The notes under the pieces: generated by a model
What the model saw: the letters and a program-made list of their open reading frames with translations, nothing else
Databases searched by the model: none
Told to the model about the DNA's origin: nothing
Part shown: piece by piece, positions 25,242 to 37,700 of the stretch
Numbering within the stretch: the first letter of the stretch is position 1
Layout: every line of letters starts with the position of its first letter
Position numbers and translations under genes: made by a program
DNA from: Zantedeschia hybrid cultivar
Taxonomy: Eukaryota > Streptophyta > Magnoliopsida > Alismatales > Araceae
Direction: 5' to 3'
NCBI GenBank assembly: GCA_030544215.1
Contig: JARZZO010000016.1
Location: forward strand, 59,437,501 to 59,501,500
DNA: 64,000 nucleotides

Positions 25242-28200
25242 TCAACAACCGGTCTGAATTAGTGTTCTAGATTGGCTGTCATCCTCCTGAGTGTTTGGGA
25301 TTTTCCGAAGGGAGCGATACTGCAGGCGAACACTCTCACCACTCTCAAGGATCTTGAGAAGATACCTGCAAATAGTGTTCACCATATCATGTACAACAGA
25401 GCATGCACTTTTTTGCTCAAAAGAAGAAAATGCCTCGAGAAAAAATTTGCAAATACCCATCATGCACAGTTAATGGTCCACGGCTCCCACTAATGCAGCA
25501 ATATTTTGCCAGCTAGGTTATAGCAGAGGAGAGGGCAGTACAAATACATCCAAGACAAAATCAAGGTAAAACAAAATTGTCAGCATTTTACTCTCATAAA
25601 AGGTATGAAAAACCTGAATATGTCTTTTATTCAACGATCAGTGGGAATAATTATTGTATTTTTTCCAAATGTTAAGTGGAGGAAATGTATGTTTTTTTTT
25701 AGACTGATATAGTACTCACAGGAAACCCCGACTGGGGCGAGGGCAGCTCCCATGCCAAACACCCAAGTCACACCGGTAAGAGCGGCTAGGGCAGCTCCTG
25801 GGCCAGACACCTACGTCATATTGGATAAACCTCCCTAGCATGGGAGGGGGGGAATACATGCTGGTAAAGCTACTTCAGGGAAGCGAGACCTACAGGAATT
25901 TAACTCTCGCGAAGGCCGGGGCCTATCTACTATGCTACTCACCTGCCGCCGTGGAGGACATGTATTGTGAAAAGAACAATAGAAAATCGGTACAAGTATT
26001 TACCAGCCGTTCAAGCATTGGGATGTGATTACAGCTTCTCTGCCCACAAACTTATCAGGTGTCCTCCTATTCCCCTGCATGATTACGTTGTGTACGTTTT
26101 ATCATGCCATCTCATGCTTTAGTGTTCAGAAGGTGGCTTATTCAATCTCAAATAACAAACAGACCTTAATTATCACTTTTTCATTTACTGCAAATGGATA
26201 CTGAACACCTTTTAATTGTCTCAGATTGTCTCCATCCGCAGTCATCTCAACATTCTCCTGAAAATTTTAAGAAGAAAAGTTAAAAGTGAAAAATCAAGAA
26301 AGCAGATAAGGTGGACCATTATATTTTGGGACGTATTCAATGGTACTTTGTTTAGTCTCTTCAGTGCATCCATCTGTTCTGTCATTTCCTTCCTTCTCTT
26401 TCGGAGAACGGCATTATGGAAAAGCCTTCGGTCATCTTCAAGTTTCACAGCCATAGCTGCAGCTCTCAAAGCTGTGAAATTTTCAGCACCAGTCAGCAAT
26501 GGGAATGACTGTAGAAAATATGTTACTGTCAAGTTTGTAAATTTTGATAAATTTGACATGTACCATAATTAGGGATCTGAGTCCCAGTTTCAATTTCAGA
26601 GTTGCAAAGGGTACACCTCGCCTGAGAACAAAACAGCATTGAAAACAGATCAATATTCTGACAAACTACTACAAAGATGTCAAGATGCTGAGGTAAATAC
26701 AGCAAAGCAAATATTATTCCTTCGGCAACACATCTTTTATGTCCTAGACCCATGCCACCACATCAAAGGATTGCACCCATTTTTTCACATTTTTCCAGAG
26801 TCTGTTACTATTCCCCAGCTATAAAATTCTCCAATTATATCTCAATAAACAATTAACAAAACAAAAAATATCAAAAATATATAAGCCCAAGCCCAAACCA
26901 GATTACTATCATAATATACCCACCAATTCAATGGAAAGTCAATCAGTTAAACATTGGAAGCACGGTGGAAAACTGTGCCTCCACGTTTTGGATAGCCCAG
27001 AATCAGTAACAAACAAGAGAATTCCTCTTTGGAGAAACATCTTCAGGCTGATTTCCTTCTCACAACAGACTTTTGGCCCATGCTTACTGAGGAGGTAACC
27101 TTGACATTAGAAGAGCGTGGAAAAAGAATCCTCCAATGGTAAGGGTGAAAGACCAATAAAGTGTTTAGACCATATACGATAGGATAACAGTCTCAGCCAT
27201 CCACATGAGCCCCTCTTAAAGTAATATTAATTCACAATTTTTGGCCTAAGAAAAGTTGCTGCTTTTCACCACCATAGAATCAAAGACGGTAAAATTTATT
27301 TTCAGTCTTTTTCTTAGTTGTGTATGATTTCAAAAATAGAAAGACAGCCAAAGAAAAAGAGAAGTTGCAATACCGTTTCAATAACTTTCTTTAGCATGTC
27401 GCCACCAAATGAATGTCCACAAGAGACAACAAAAGCATCTTCAAGAAATGCACCACTGAAAATCATAGTTTGCAGCAAGTGAATAAACCAAGTTAGCAGC
27501 AGACTTGTTTCAAAATAACCCCATGTCTTGCCAATAACACGGGATGAAAATAAGAAAGAAATGACAGAACCAGAACAATTTATCCAGTATAGTACAACAG
27601 AAAAAAAAAATAAAAAAAATGAACTTAGTAACATTATGAAAGTCTTCAGTAAATAAAACTGCCATCCTAATGTTTATTACTTAAAATTGTTTCTAGCATA
27701 AAACACCGCAATCTATGCACCACTGCATGCTAAATAAGTCTCTCTTCTGCCACCAGCTCAGCTCAGGGAAACTATTGAACTTTGAACCACAAGATTTGAA
27801 GAGCATTGTTTCACAGCCTAAACTGTGAACAAATTTTATCCTGACACTTACCATAGTTCCTCCACCCCATTTGTTTTCAGAATAGTCAGAAGATTAGCAA
27901 AAGAAGGAAAGGAGCACAGCTAAAGAAAAGCCGAAACAGAGACGCCATGGCTGACACTATAGTAAGGTGGTATGGGTCTTGACAAGGAGAAGCAAATGAA
28001 GAAAATAATTCTGCAACTTGAGTCAATCTCATAAGACCTTCGTGTACTCAACTTATGATCTGCAGCTTTTTTCAGTTCACACGCACATGAAGTTCTAGTA
28101 TGCTGTATAACTTCTCCTTTGTTGAAATCTCATTGAACGTGTGATCTACATCCAAGCTTGCCCAGAACGCTTGGGGCAGTCCCACTAACTCCATACAACC

Positions 28201-28739
28201 AACTACTCTTTGATTCTGTCGGTAGGTTAAAGCAATAATCATGAATTCTCTTAAAGAATCTTCAATTCATTCTCAGGAAGTTAGGCAACATGTTTGTATT
28301 ATGATGCCAAATGAGAGGAAGTATGGAGGTTAACAGACAAAAAGAACAAGATAGCTGAATTAATACAGAAAGTTGTGTTAAAGAAAAGTGAAACTAAAGG
28401 TGGAAACAGGATGCAAAAGATTTAGGAGGAAAAAAGAAAACCATGGGGAAAGCAAAAAAAATGCCGCATTCCTTTTTATAGAAAAATGATGTCAGGTAAT
28501 GCTAATTCTTGCATTGCCTACTGAGTATTCATTGTTTCATTGTCTAAAGGTTTATTTTAATTGTTTTACTGTAGGCAGCCTTATTCCATCAGCATTGGCT
28601 GAGATATCCCTAAGCAAACCATGCACTTGATTTTCATATGATCGAATTTGACTCTTTTATTTTTGAAGGATTTGATTTGACTCTAAGCCTGGTAGTTACC
28701 CCAGAAAAGAGCATGTTTGCCTATGCCAAACTTTTTGTC

Positions 28740-28772
<33 letters not shown>

Positions 28773-31700
28773 AAACACCTTCCAAAGTGTAGAGAAAGCT
28801 GAGGGTTGTTCCTCGATCGCATGAGCTTTAAACTGTGCAGCAAGAAGGTAATTTTCTACCAGCCACCTGGGTCCTAGTGACTTTCAACAGACACTGTTAA
28901 CGCCAAAGTTATTTTGGTCAGGCAGTTGGCATCACCTTGTAGAGGGTTGATGAAGCAGGCAGCCAGTTGAAAACTTTGCCAACTCCTAGGATCTTTTATT
29001 TGGGTCTAGCTAACCTTAGATTGACGAAATGAGGTTTTTATTGATGATGATGATGATTCTACCAAAAATATTGCAAATGAGCCGAGTTATACCCTGCCAA
29101 AAAGCAAGAGGATGTTGGCATGAACAGCTATAAATGAAACATGATGCACGATCTATCAATAAGCTGCAGAACATTACGCAATGAAATCAGCAAACAAGGC
29201 AACTATATAGTTCAGGTTCCACTGGAAGAAGCTTTCCAAGCCATCAACCAATCGATTATAAGCCTTCCCCATCAATCTGCAGTCAGCTAGGACCACAGGT
29301 CCTAAGAGGATTTGAGAAGATAATGACTGGCAACCAACCTATCGCCAATAATCCTAGATAACAGACATTTGAAACCCGAGAGAACACAGACTTCTACCTA
29401 ATAAAACCATAGAGAGCTTGATCACATGGAATCAACAAAATGGGGAAAAAACGTGTATTCGTGATAGGCAAGTTAGATTAGCTGCTGAATCGTGAGATTG
29501 CAATTTTTAAACTCAAATGGTTCAGAGAAGCATTGGCCTATCTTTAATCAGAAAGAAAAGACGAGGGAATGAGTTGGAAGATTGAAGGAGAGACAGATGA
29601 AGGAAGAGGGAAGAAGTAAGGAGGTGAAAACAAAAGGAAGAGAGGAAGAAGAATCTTAAAAGGAGAAATATGCAGAGAGTGAGCATCCCACAAAAAAAGA
29701 AAAAAAGGAAAGGGAAAAAAGGAAGGTAGAAGGGGAATGAGAAAGTGAGGGGATGGGGAAAAATAAGGAATAGGAAAAGAAAGGCGAGAAGGGAGAAAAG
29801 AATAAAGTTGAATGAAAGGCAAACAGACAATGTAGGAATGAGTTAATCTCCATTGCTTGTTCTAGAAGCAGCAGCAACAGAAGATAATGGAAGCAATACG
29901 CTGTTGCAGTTGCTGCAATAGTCAGCAGCATCAATGGTAGAAATGGCGGACAGCTGAGCAGAGCAAAGGGTGCAAAACGACAATAAAGACATCAGATGTA
30001 TTAAAAGGCAAACCTCTTGGACATCACGGTAGACTTGGAACAATGGTAAGGTTGCTCATTATCATAGTGACCTGGAGATGGGTACAAAACTGGAAGTAGC
30101 CTCTCTGCCGAAAAAGGAAAAGCAGGAGAAAGGGTATGTGCATCTGACCTCCCCCAGAGCCCGCATTTTGTTTTTGGGGTTGAAAGTTGTAAGGACCCAC
30201 TAAATTAATAAGGATGCATACACAATTATAAAGAAATATAGGGTTTAAAAATATATTTCTTTTAAGACTATTGAGCCTTAAGATATTAGTTAATGGGCCC
30301 TAAAAACACGAAGTTTTAGTAAGTGTTAATGGGCTTCTAAAATGAACTTTAATGGGCCTTAAATTGACTTGAATTGGGCTGTGTTTAAGTGTAGTTAATG
30401 GACACTTAATGGGCTGTTACTGAGATGGATTGGGCCTAATTAAGGACTGTTAGTGGGCCCTATTTTCATGGATTTTAAATGGGCCTTAATGGACAGATTA
30501 ATGGGCTGAAATGGGCCCATGTGGATTGGTTTTTAATGGGCCTATAAGTGACGGATAGGGGGGCTATCTTAATGGGCCCATTGGGCCTGTTTATTGGGCC
30601 GCCAGGGGCCCATTAGAGGCAAACCGCCTCTCTCCTTCCCCCCAGCCAAGAAGAGTAGGGGTGTTATCTGTTCGGTTCAACCCGAGAAACCAAGTCGAAC
30701 CAGACCAAACTTTTGGTTTGGTTCGGTTTGACCATTGCTTCGGTTTGAGCCCCCCCCCCCCCCCCCTCAACCCATAAGATCCAAACCAACCGACAAAACC
30801 AAAATGTTATGTGATGTGCACGTAAATTCCATACCCATCTAGTAAAACAGGTCATCTTTAACCGTCATCACCGAGCAATCAGGTTGACGTTTGAAATGGC
30901 AATAAAGAAATTATAAGGAGGGGAAAAAACGTTGAATTCCGGTACAGGACTAAAGGACCTGACGCCCACCCAGCCGCTGGATGCTGCCTACAGAAGTACA
31001 CATACGCTGGTTGTGCCGTGGGTTTAGTCCCACATCGCAGGTTTTCTGAATGCTGTTCCCAGAAAAAGGTTATAAATAGATTGGGTACCGGGCATGCTAG
31101 GGCCCATTGATGCTTGCAATGGGCTGTCACTTGTGGACCAATTGAAACACTAAATACGCATCTTTGCTGGGCAGTAAGCAGTTGTGCCTGGCCCAATAAA
31201 AATGGCGGGTGCATGGGTTTGTGTCCGCTTGAGTTTAAACCGAACCAAACCGAAATGAACGAAATTTTTTTGGTTTGGTTTGCTTCAGTTTCAAAGAGTG
31301 AAACAGTTTGGTTAGGTTTGAATTTTTTCCCCTCTAAACCAAACAGAACCAACCCGTGAACACCCCGAGAGAGAGAGAGAGAAAGAAAGAAACTGTTAGA
31401 GAGACAAAGGGAGAGAAGACAGTGAGAAGCGAGGGTCAAAAGAGTAAGATAGAGAGGGATTTTGGGGAAGTGATGGAAGAAATTGGAGAGGGGAGTAAGA
31501 AGATTCTAAAGAGGAGGAAATTTTGTAAAAGCCACAAGAAGAGGAAGAAACAAAGGAAGAAAGAAGGCTGCTGCAAGGGATTCGTCATCAACTCCAGGGG
31601 CTGCAGCGGTGTTTACCTCCACACGCGAGTGGAGGAGCCTTCTTTTACACGGGTCTTACTTCTAAGAGGTAGGGTGATACCTCTACTCGTCTATTCCTTT

Positions 31701-34700
31701 TATTTTGGATTTTTGGGGGGGCTGTGGAGTGTAGAAGCATGATATATAAGGGGAGGTTCTGTCCGGTTATTTCCTGATTTAAGGGGAGTTATCAAGGGTA
31801 TTACAAATCATGAAAAGAACTTGCATAGTTGCATCATGAGATGAATTAGGGGCATGTTTACAGAAGCGTTTTACTGTGAATTCTACGATGTTTTATTTGT
31901 AAAAGCATGCTAGGATTATTATAGAATATGAGGACACGATGAACCTCGATGAAACCTACATGAACTTAGACATGGGGCTATCCCCTAATTGAAAAGAGTG
32001 AAAGATTTGGAGCTTTAAGCTCTATATGTTATTTAGAAATTATATTTGTATTATATTAGCATGATGAATGAAACATGAAAAAATTCTACGACAATGATGA
32101 CCCCAAGAAAAGGGCTAAAGAACAAGAACACTAAGAGGCACACCATAGTGCATTACACGAGAAAGAACTTATGAAATGAATTGGAAGCTAGAAAGCCTTC
32201 CATGAAGATCAAAGATTTTCACGATATTTTTATTTTACTAGGATTGAAGTGACATTACTCTATTAGCGAGACATGCCAACGCGATCCGTCTCTTGGGGAT
32301 AAGAGGGCATCCGGGTCAAGCTCCTTACAATGTGTGGTATCGAGTTACAGAGCATCTCTTTCTTTTTACAGTTCTAGAGTCCAGATTTGGGATCTCGAAT
32401 TAAGCAAAGGGTTTTTACCTTACTTGAGTGCACTCGTACACTAGGACATAAACGTTGTAATTAACAGACAGTTAGCAGGCTGCAGACCCAACTTAGCCAA
32501 TTTTTCCGCCTCACCCAGTAGACTTCCAGAAACCTATTGGAGGGGACAGGGGGAGGCCAAGAAGGCTGTCAGTGGACGGCCTGCTTGCCACTACGACTGC
32601 TGGTGAGTGGTTATTCCCGTCACTTCAAGTTAAGAGATGAGTCACCCATCGGTGTGGAAACCGACTACGAGTTGCTAACTGGTCTATAATTAAGAAAAAA
32701 TGTGACTAACTCCTAAGACCCTAAGATTATGACTTTTAAAGACTAATTTCTTACTCTTTCAATTGCTAGCAATAATTACCACTAAGATATAGTTACCACT
32801 AAATGATGAAGAAAAGAAAAGGTGATAAGAGCATGAAACCTGATTAATGTTTAAATTATGAAGTGAAGTTATATTATTGTTAGCCTTTTCCATTTCTTTC
32901 CTGTTGTAGCTAATAGATTAGCATACTGCATAAAAACATGTTCCATCTCATGAAAGTTAAAAGAAACAGGCATGTGCGAGGATGAAAGAATGAGGTGGTG
33001 TGTGTGGATAATAGTAGGGACGTAAATGATCCTTACTGAGATCTCAATTTCGAGTTCTCATATAAGATAAAATTATGAAATTAGGGAGGACAGTAAAAAC
33101 AGGCTGATTCTGAAGTTGGTTACCCAGGAAGCTTTTGAAGTTTGTAGTCAGTTGTATATTAAAGCATTGTAACTTGAGTACTTTTCTTTTTACCACTATA
33201 TTTTTATTTTCCAATTATAATCAAGGACATGTACTTTAATGAAATTTTCAGTTTTCTAGTGTTGTTTCCTTTAAATGTTATTGCTTATTGTATATTTGAG
33301 ATTTGAACATCTTTCAGCTAAAGATTCTGGAAAGCCGGATTATAGTCCGGGTAACGGATCCATTACTTGGGATTATGGATTCAGATCCTCCCCAGTAATG
33401 GGACCGTTGCAGAAGTCCTCCCTCCACCCCCCCCCCCCCAAAAAAAAAAAAAAAAAAACAAAAACTTAAGAGGAGCAATAGTACGGCAGTAAGCTAACTG
33501 TACTGAAAATTGGTAGCCTTTTTTTTTTTTTGCGAGAACACTACATGGAAATTGTCATCGTACTAACATCATATTCACCTATCAAATATTGTAAATTAGA
33601 AAATTTTAACTGAATTTAAAGTCACCAAAAAAAAATCATAAGAGAGGAAAATAGATATAAGGAAGATGTAACTCACGATAAAGGATCCGACAATACACTT
33701 CTCAGTGATGGTTCCCTGATCAAATTAGGATGAGCTTCCTGTAGTTCCAAAATGACATTAAGCTTATCATTCAAATTGCTAGAAAAAGAGAGTCAAAGGA
33801 CAAAAAAACATATATACGGTTCCTTTACTGTGAAGATTAGCTGCAGGTTCCTTTTCTGAAAGTACATTAAGCATTAACTGCATATTAGCAATGACGATGA
33901 AAAGGACACATCAAAAATTGTACAAACATGCATCTTACTTGACCTTTACAGATCCTATTTTGTCATCTCTCCCACACTTGAAAAATTAAGGTCTTGCATA
34001 GGACACAGTATTAGCGCAGTTGGCTTCACCTCATGACCTCCCTTTGGGAGGTCTCAGGTTTGAGTTGGTCGGGAGGCTAAAAACTCCCGATGCCGTTCAG
34101 TCAAAATGTGCTGCGGGATTATTTGTCCCCATGTCCATAGGGTTACTTCCCCGGATATCAGCTCGAGACCAGAATACTCGCCTAATCAGGCGAAACCATC
34201 GACCCTATGCAGCACACTTGCCTACTTTAGGTGGAAATAGTCGCCGTAGCCTGGATTCCCTGGGTCTTCTGTAAATACCCGGGTTCCTTTTTCTTCCCAG
34301 CATTTCAACTGGAGCGCTAGGTGTTCCTCCAATTGGCATTTTGATGGGGATCCAGGGACCGCTGAAACAAAGCTCATGGCCTAGTGTTTATTTTCTTTGG
34401 CCCATTAGAGGCCCAATTGGTGTATTTTCTTTTATTTTAGATTTAGGCTTCTTTTAAGTCTTTTCTTTGAATAAGGGGTATTTGGGTCTTTAGTTTAGGA
34501 TTTCTACTATATTTATAGAGTTGTATCCCCTTGTGGAAAAGGAATTGAAGAAGATTTTGAAAAGAAAGAGCAACCGTCTGAGGCGTTTTCTCCCGAGACG
34601 GGACGGGAACCGTGTGAGGGCGTGAAGCCCTAGCCCTCTTCTTCTCCAACCCCCTCTCTTCTTCCTTCTTCGGCTTCCCCCCCCTTGCTGTCCCGCATCA

Positions 34701-37700
34701 CATTTCTGGCCTATTCAGTGCATAGGCAAGACAAACTTGAAGACTCTCACCTAACAACATTGAGCTTGGGTTAAAACCACTACTGTTGAATTGTCACTAC
34801 TGTTGAACTGTCATCAAGACATGGACTCTACACTCTTTAAGAATTGGTAAATTACATAGGACCCAACATTAACATTAGTGTTCTAATTATTTCTTTTTTC
34901 TACATTCAGAAATACTAAAACATAGAAACTTGACAACTTTGAAATATCTGTGAGACAATTTATGAGGAAGACAAAGAATTTCACACCAATATGCAGAAGG
35001 AAAATTGACATAAGCACGATATAAAGTTCATGTACAATGTCAATGGTTGCATGATAAGCTAATTTTATGGATGTTTCATAGGTTTTCAAACATTTTATGG
35101 CACATACATGATACCAGAAATGGATTTAAGATTAGGCCTGTCACTTGAAAACTGAAATGGGTTTACAATGAAGCCCATAGAAAATAATTTCAAGGAACAA
35201 AGGTTCTGAGAAATCAAGAGAGGCCAACAGTTAGCAGGCAAAATGACTTGAATATTTTATCTACTGTGATTTGGTGCTTAATTTGCTCCCACCTGACCTC
35301 CCTCAAAGATTAGTATAGTTAATTAGACATTTAGACCTATGATATAGGCTGTGTATAAGTGAACATCCCAAAAGTAAAAGCTAGCAGCAGATCACAGGAA
35401 TGATGTGATATAAGGGAATTGTTAGGTGTAGACTCACAAACAGGACCCCTGTTACAGCCTCTGAACTAGGCTAGGACAAAACAGATGAGAACTTCTTATG
35501 TTGCAGACAGACTCACTGTAAACATCAGTTCCAACAGATCAAAGCCCGTGCACATGTCATGCAAAATTCATTTTAAAGAGATACTAAAATTTATGGCAGT
35601 TGAACATCAGTGACAATGTGTAAGAATCCTCATGTGTTTATAAGAAAAAGATATTCATTTAAAACATGTAAATATGGAAAATGAATAGAAACCAATGGTT
35701 TTCCCGGTGCCTAATTAGTTTTTTTTAGGGAAAATCATGCCCAATAGGACTACAAGTTACATTTCATTTAATCAGTCAGAGATGTTATCTGTTTAATGCT
35801 ACATATACATGATTGGTAGGTGTTTGCTGTCAAACATGCAAGTGAGCGAGCATTGTCCCAAAAAGGTCTATGTAATCAATAAGTATTAACACCCTTTGTT
35901 TCAGAAACCTGTGCTTTCCATGAAATGAACACCTAAATATGAAAGAGCTAAAAGCATCCTTTGTTTTTTTCCCCCCTCTCAGGCATCCTTTGTTTGCCAG
36001 AGACCATTAGACCGTCTCAATCAATGTAGACGATGCACAAGGTTCTCATACTTGCTGATCCTCCCAAGTACCCTTTTTTATTTCCTACTCACTGTAAAGT
36101 ATATTATTCTCTTTGGTGTTGTTTCATATGCTGTAAAAATGATTAAAACATTGCAAAATATCAATGTCTGTTGTTCTCCTAACATTTTGGTGTGCTGTAA
36201 CCACATGGGTTATAAAATACGGTCAACCGCCCCAACAGTCATTTTTCTCTGGTTTCAGTTTGCAGTCCAAAACAACCATAAACCAAAACCCAAGGATCTT
36301 AAAACCGTAAGATTATGACATTTTAAAGTACACCAAACAATACCTTGAATAAATAAGTTTAAAACTACTGCTAACGCATTTTCCTTAAAAGGGAAGAAAT
36401 GAAAACAATAAAGTTTATCTAAAAGAAGAAGAAAAAAAATGTGTACCAATATCTACTTATTAATCACTATTTAACACATAAAAAAGGGCAGACGCACATA
36501 ATTATCAGGATGGCTGCAAACTGCTGCATCTTCCTCGGCAGAAAGATCATCCATGAATTGGCTCACAGTTATTGGCACAAAACTCTGAGGTATCACATGA
36601 CCGGCTGCAGCTATTGGAGAGCAATCCAGTATAGCATTGCTTTGCGGAATGAGCTTAAATGCCAGACATGCCCTACAAGTTCAAAAGTGGGCTAAAGGCA
36701 TTCAGAGATATTCATTTGCTAAGGACAACTTTAACAGGAAATTACATTGCTAATTGTGTCAAATCAAATGGACAATCAAAATGGATCGCATCCGAGTAAA
36801 TTAGTATGCCTAAAAAGGATATTGAAAAGACAGACCTTCCACCAGTAGTGATGCCCGAACAATAGTCAACTATCGTCCTATATGTGGCTGCAGGACGAAG
36901 ACCAGCAGTAGCATGGCTGAGTGCTCTGCCGGTAAGCAATAAAAGATCCCCAGGCCCAGAAGTCCCATCTGCTAGGTACCAACGACCATTTGGGTCACAA
37001 ACCTATCCATGAAATGACTGACAAAAATGATTTGAGGATTAAAGTAAAATGAAATTGCAAAATCCAAAACAACCACATATAGTGAATATGGGACAGCCAA
37101 TTTCCCATCTGAAATACAACATGTTTCAAGAAGAAAAAATCAACACCATCAAGTGAACTGATTATTAAGACCAAAGTACCTGGATCCCAGGACCGTCAGA
37201 AGCAATCAATGTCAACAGCCCCTTCTCAACTTCATTACTTCCAGGCTTCCCACCCCCTATTCCCATCTTGCAATTCAAAAGAGAATTGTGAGAAAAAGTC
37301 GCAACCAGTACAGATGACGAGACCTCATTTGGAGACAGCGGATAATCATCAAGCAGGTTGTTGAAGACACTGCCCAAAAATAATCTGTTAAACAAAACAG
37401 CCATAATAGCCAACAACAAAGCAGCCACCAGCAGAAACATTACTCGCTGCGCAGACGAAGATGCCTTGCTACTGCACATAAAGCAGCACGAGCTGCCTTC
37501 CCCAAGCATTTAAAAGCATCACTCATACATGGAGGTGACAGGTCTCCATCTTCAACGGCCCTGAAGCACAAACCATACAATTAGTCCTCTGGCCATGTTG
37601 TAAAAAAAATATCTGGAAATGCTTCTTGAGATCAAAGATGGTCACTGGACCTAAGCAGATGGAGATAAAATCAGTAAAAAAATAGAAAAGTCATAAAACA

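Noticed and set aside
29522..29934. Leu/Phe-rich minus-strand frames that look like membrane proteins
   Set aside because: They come from a polypurine tract with biased base composition, inside an intron.
34005..34080. A tRNA gene
   Set aside because: Box A- and B-like words are present but arms do not pair as in a tRNA; a SINE head explains them better.
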